A stretch of 64,000 bases of DNA from Spisula solida (taxonomy: Eukaryota > Mollusca > Bivalvia > Venerida > Mactridae). The translations under genes and the position numbers were made by a program. The stretch's first letter is position 1, and the number at the start of each line of letters is the position of its first letter. The notes below the pieces were generated by a model. The model searched no databases. It saw only the letters and a program-made list of their open reading frames with translations, and was not told where the DNA came from. Location of the stretch: positions 34,216,551 to 34,280,550 of the forward strand of contig OX365945.1 of NCBI GenBank assembly GCA_947247005.1, given 5' to 3'. This document shows, in pieces, positions 57,201 through 63,200 of this stretch.

Positions 57201-60200
57201 TTTCTGCATTAATGCATTTTATTGAAGCTATATTATTTATTAAAATATAACACCAGCACAACATATATCAATACACATGGATAAGGTCAAAAGCCTAAGA
57301 CATATTAAGACCCTACCTAAACAAATAAATCTGTAAAATGAGAAATCTCACTATTTTTGGTCAATACTTAAGGTTTTTAAAATGATTTTGGGCATTCTTT
57401 GGTATCACAGACAATAGTCTTTTGGATGCATAGAAAATGTAGTGTCTGTAACCATTTGACCATAATAACTAACTACCTTAAATTTGTCTTGTTTCATTAA
57501 ATTCTTTGGGTTTTCTTGTTTTAATTTACTGTTCTCATGCTAGTTAATGGAAAATAAAATAGTTTTCCTTGTCTATTCAATGAGATAATTGAAAATTGTA
57601 CCAGTTTGTACCATTTCTTTTAATCTTTGAAATAGAAACATTTATCTATATTAAAATTTGACATTTCAGACAGAATTTGTCACAATGTTATTCAGTTTGT
57701 ATAAGTGTTGTAAAAGGAAACAAAAATTCTTCTCATTTCATACACATATGGGGAAAATGATCATGGACTAATAATTTGGGGAAATTGGTTACAGACACTA
57801 CAAATTATAGTGTAGCATTGTCAGAACAATATAAACTTACCTGGATCATTACCAGAGGTTTGTTTCTGTCTTCTCTCCATTTCTTAGAGTTTTACCATGG
57901 TAAGGAACACATAAATAAAACACAGAGTTCTTCTAGGGTAAAACAATGGTCTACTTTATTTTGTCATAAATAGTTCTTAAAATCAATGCAACATGTCTGA
58001 TGCCACATTTCATTAAAAAAAAATTGTTGCATCACTCTTCTGCACTTGAATCAGTATTCCAAAGCATGATGCTACATTGCAAGATAAAAGATTAAACTTT
58101 TCTCTGGAGTAAAACAAAAAAGTAATGACCAAAAGAGCAGTGTATTATTATTTTCATTATTGTACCTTTTAGTGTAGTGTCTGTAACTTTTTCAAAGTAG
58201 TAATTTACAATTATGTTAAGTCATAGCACAAAAAGATTTGGCCGACTTAGACATTATGTGAATACCTATTAGCCAATGTAAGATTTAAACTTCTAGATTG
58301 ATAAGCAATGAAATTATTGCAACTTAAACTTTGCAAGGTTACAGACACTACAGAATTTTTAATTTCAATATTTGCCGAAGAACAAGTGTTTAAGCAAAAA
58401 CATTGATTAGCACTGTAGGTAAATGTTTTTTTTCACTTACACAAATTGATAACTGAAAGTTTTATACCAATTTAAGTTTCATCATCTACTTTTTTAACAA
58501 ATTATAGGAGTATAACAAAAAGTATATGTTTGATTTTGAGTGTTTTTATGAAACCACTACTAACAGTAATTTTCTCATAAAATCATTAATTGTTAACCAA
58601 TTTCATTAATTCAAACAGCAAAACTTATGAGATAGAAGTCTGTATCAAACCCATATTATCTAATGCTTCATTTGTGATTGAAACTTAGAGCATTTTGTAA
58701 TTAAAAACTCTCTTTTCTTCATGCGAGACTGCATAACGCTCAAAAATGGCCATTTTTGGACCATGTTTCCATGCGTATCTCCAGAATGGCTTATAGTAGG
58801 CTCTTGAAATTTTCAGGAAACTAAGAAGGGTCACTGCCAATCACATACATCTTTAAAATTAGTTCCTACATTGTAAATTGTTTATTTGCTGATGATATAA
58901 CATAAAAAATACCGTTTTAGCACCAATACCGTGTTTTAGCCGATAACAATTGTTATAGGCTCCTTCAGGCTATTGAAGCTTGGAACAAATTGTGAATTAT
59001 TAATTTTGATTAAAAGAATGTTGAACACACCTACCGATGAAATTGTTATAATTTAAAGTGATACTATATTAATTCATATAACAATGTTATAGGCTCCTTC
59101 AGGCTATTGAAGCTATTTAACATGAAAATAACCATTTATTTGTGATTAAAAATATAATGTAAAATCTAATAAAGTTATAAAAAAGGTTAAAATAAGGTAA
59201 AATTAAAGTTAATATAAAGTTCATGATTTAATATAAAGGTAATGATATGAAAAATCCAACTCACCTTCAATCTATCCGGAATTTCATTTGAACAAAAATA
59301 TATAATTTTTTGGCTTTTAACATTCTATTTTCATTTTTTTGATATTATTAACGGAACATGATTTATATAATGATGTGGTTCCGTTAGCATACTAATATAT
59401 ACAACGTGTATCACCTAGCATTATCTTGCGTTGTCACATTGATTTTCTGGTATATTGGATATTGTCCCTAAATGTACTGTAATTCTCACTTATATAAGAA
59501 CTGATGATGACCTTTTAATATATATGTACATCCATACGTATGTCTTTATCCCGCCATAGTCCTGTTTTATTGGAAAAAAGTTGGGTTTGTCCGAATCAGC
59601 TGTATGCTGTATCCTTGTGGAGCTGTATCCTTGTGGGTAACTCGCAGTGTTTTGTATTGGTGTGTGAAAAGTGCCCTAGACCATGTATAGATTCTATACA
59701 TGTATATATATCAAAGCACTGAAAGCTCTGAAGTTGTTCGAATGAATGCCATTCTGATCACCTCTGCCTTTATGCATTGCATTATTTACCGGAGACAAAG
59801 GGAAATGGCCGAGCTTTTATGATAGGAAATACCAGGCATATACTATATAGAAAAGTGTTTGTATTGGACCTGCTAGAACTTAATAACAATACTGTATATT
59901 CAATTCATTTTTTGCTAGAAAATAGAAACACCCTTTAATATTAATACTATTTATCACATGTTTGACGTCGCGGTAGCGTAATAAAGCCATTATTTATTTT
60001 TGATAATACACTAGTGTAATAAAGCTATCACGCGACGTCATTCAAAGGATAGGCGACGTGGTCAAAGTTGCGCGTTTATTATAGTGAAAAATACGTAGCT
60101 ATTTTATGTTTTGGGCGGAAAAGGCTAACATATGATAAAAAGAACATTACATTTGTGACTTTCCACATTGAATTTATTAAACTCGTTGAAAAATCGATAA

Positions 60201-63200
60201 AATGCTCGGCAGAGCCTCGCATTTTAATTATTTTATTCAACTCGTTTAATAAATTCAATATGGAAAGACACTCATGTAATATCCTCTATGTATATTTTTT
60301 TCTTATTATTAAGGATTAAGGACATCATGAATTAATGTAGGTTGCAATTGTCGTCCACTGTGGACATGTAACCTGTCACATTTGTTCTGGTTTTCGGCTG
60401 ATACAGAGAAGAAAACACACAAAACATGCATGTGCTTGTTGCCATTAATTATTGTGAGCTTCAATTAACAGTACTTTCATAATTATTCTCAGTAACAAAG
60501 GCTATTTCTGTTCCTCAGCAAAAAGGATTTAAAAATATTATTTGTAATTTGTTATGGTAGCTGCAAAATAAACTCTATGTCATACATGCCATATTTTGCA
60601 GACCCCTTTGCGTGAGATTGGTGATGGACATGCAGGAGATTTCATTAAAAAAAGCAGGAGATTTTAAATTAATTTTAAATTATTGAAGTTTATACAAAGT
60701 TTTGACTTATCTTTCTTTGATGACAATACCATGCATGCTTCATGTAGCAATTTAAACTATTATTTGTAATCATTTTCAAAATGTAAACAAAAATTCAGGT
60801 TCCAGTATGTCCAAGAAATGCGTGAGATTTGATAAATTGGCCTCGTATCATGCGGGAGTGGAGTCTCAAATGCGTGAGACTCACGCATGATGCAGGAGAT
60901 CTGGCATGTATGCTGAGTATATATTAGTAATTACATACATTTTAATGTAAATGTTTTTTGTTTTGCCTGGTATACATATAATTTAGATATTGTATAATAT
61001 GGTTGGTCTCCCATCTAGGATATTGTTGACGTACCTGTAATGAATTCACCTAACAATATGACAATACATTACAATAATAAATGCAAAAATATATTAGTAA
61101 ATACCATTATACTGTTTGTAATCCCAGTGAAGTCTCACATCCTTGTTATATAATTATAATGTCTTCATATGTTCAATGTTCTTCTTCTATTTTATACACA
61201 ATATATTCAAACTTAATGTATAAGATATAGATATATAAGTGAGCAGGTGGCCGTATACACAAGTTTACTATAATGGTATCAGTTCTTATTAGTTCCAGTT
61301 TTACCCTTTAATGACATCTTATAGTTGCTACTGTTAATTGGATGTCATGAAAATAACTGATAAAGAAGAAATACGATATTCATGTACCGGTAATTAACAG
61401 AGTTATCACCTAGATAAGTTATATTCATGTAACTCCAATTATCTGAAAGTGTCAAGTTAACTTGCAATTGACTAGTTGTGGTATATTTTTATATATAGTG
61501 ATAACAAAGTTTTAGTTCTAAATTGTGTAGAATTCATTCTGCATAATTATCCATGTCAAAATGATCTGTTCTGTTCTATTATGATCTGTTTTCACAGTTT
61601 CACAGTTTGTACTATAGTCTGCCAATCTAAACATGTTTAACTCTGACACTTTAATGTGCTGAAAACAATCTTATCACTTTTGTTAATCCTGATTTCATTA
61701 ATGCTTGTGTAATAGAACTTAGAATATGCAAATTAATAATAATAACTATTAATAGATTAATTCCTAGATTAAAAAGGAGCGAAATAATTATATTATTTAA
61801 TATACTTTATTTAAAGAAAGTGACTTAGTCTGTACACAAGGTTTCAACTTGGTCTAGTAGGAGGTATTATTGTGTCTGTATGATTGTACATTTCTGACTC
61901 CTAGGAATTCAGAAGATTGTGGCCCAAAATAAAATATTGTTTGTTCCATAGTACAACTAGTGAATTGCATAATTGGGCATAATAAAAATGTTGCCAATAC
62001 ATGTATAAAAATATTAAAAAGGATATTTAAAAAAAACCTCAATTTGGCCATGGTCGTGACATGGAAACCAACTATTTGAGATAACTTTCAATTCAAACTG
62101 GCAGCCATTGTGACAACTGATATTTGTGATATTTTAAAAATGTTATGATTTATATAACATTGATAACAAAAACAAATAGGGACATTAAATTTGAATGCAA
62201 AATTTAATTGTTGAAAGTGTGAAAATCAATACTACATGTAAATCACTTTCAGTTCATATTCCAGATAAGACTAAAGGTTGTTTCAGCTGCAGAATAGCTT
62301 TATTTAAGTCTCCAACCAGTTTGCCCTTTGTCTGTCTGTTTGACAAAATTCTGGATTCTGACATAACTCAAACAGTTTACAAGCTAGGTATATGAAACTT
62401 GGTATGTGGATAGGGGGCAGCAAGGGGATTATGCACATCTAAAAATATTTTGATTCTGATAAAAATTGTGGTTGCTTTGGCAACAGAAAAATTGAAAATA
62501 ATTTAAAGCACATGGCTTCAAACCGGTGAGGGGACTAATCTGTATTGCTTGAAATTCTTAGTGACTTGCAGGAGAATAATATTAAATGGGTCATTTGTCT
62601 GTTTTTATGTCCCATGAGGGTGTCGGTACTTCTGTCATAAGGAGACTATTAGTCTACCCTATCACATTATCCTGACAGTGAGTTAGTCATTCGGTCATTA
62701 AACTACAATTAATCTACTCTGTAAATTAAACGGAGTGCCAGGCAAGTATATTTGTAGTGTGTGGTGGCCTCAGGCATCAAAATTGGTTAAAAGCATGTAG
62801 TGTATACCTAACAAAGCATCTAGGAGGTGACCTAAAGCCATTGATGCACAGTGTAAACAAATAAAAAAAGACAACCACAATTACTTAAATGAACATGTGT
62901 AACTATATTTGTCCCTTTGGTGCAACAAGGTTGTATCTCACTATATAGTATATTATAAGATACAACTTGTTGCACCAAAGGGTCGTATTATGTTACCTTG
63001 CACACATATTGACAAAGTTTCAACTGTACAGAGATACTACACCTTAGACAGAACAACTAATGTACAATATTAGTCCATAAAAACATCCATTTCCAACTAA
63101 AACAGCTGCCCAACATGTAATCCAATCTTCTAATAAACTTTGTACTGGGTTTTATGGACAGTGGTAGAATCCCTGGTGTATATGATAACTATGCCTGTAG

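Larger units (their letters stand above)
52403..58942. mobile_element. 6540-bp TIR element, copy 2
   Basis: Same orientation and content as copy 1, starting CGGCTAAAACACGG and ending its complement. The target duplication is ATA (52400-52402 and 58943-58945), different from copy 1, so the two arose by separate insertion. The intact neighbouring tandem unit at 58986-59114 shows the unoccupied site. Confidence 0.95.

Noticed and set aside
5815..58942. The two 6.54-kb copies as an assembly error or segmental duplication
   Set aside because: Homology stops exactly at the inverted ends, target duplications differ, and an empty site for copy 2 is present next door.
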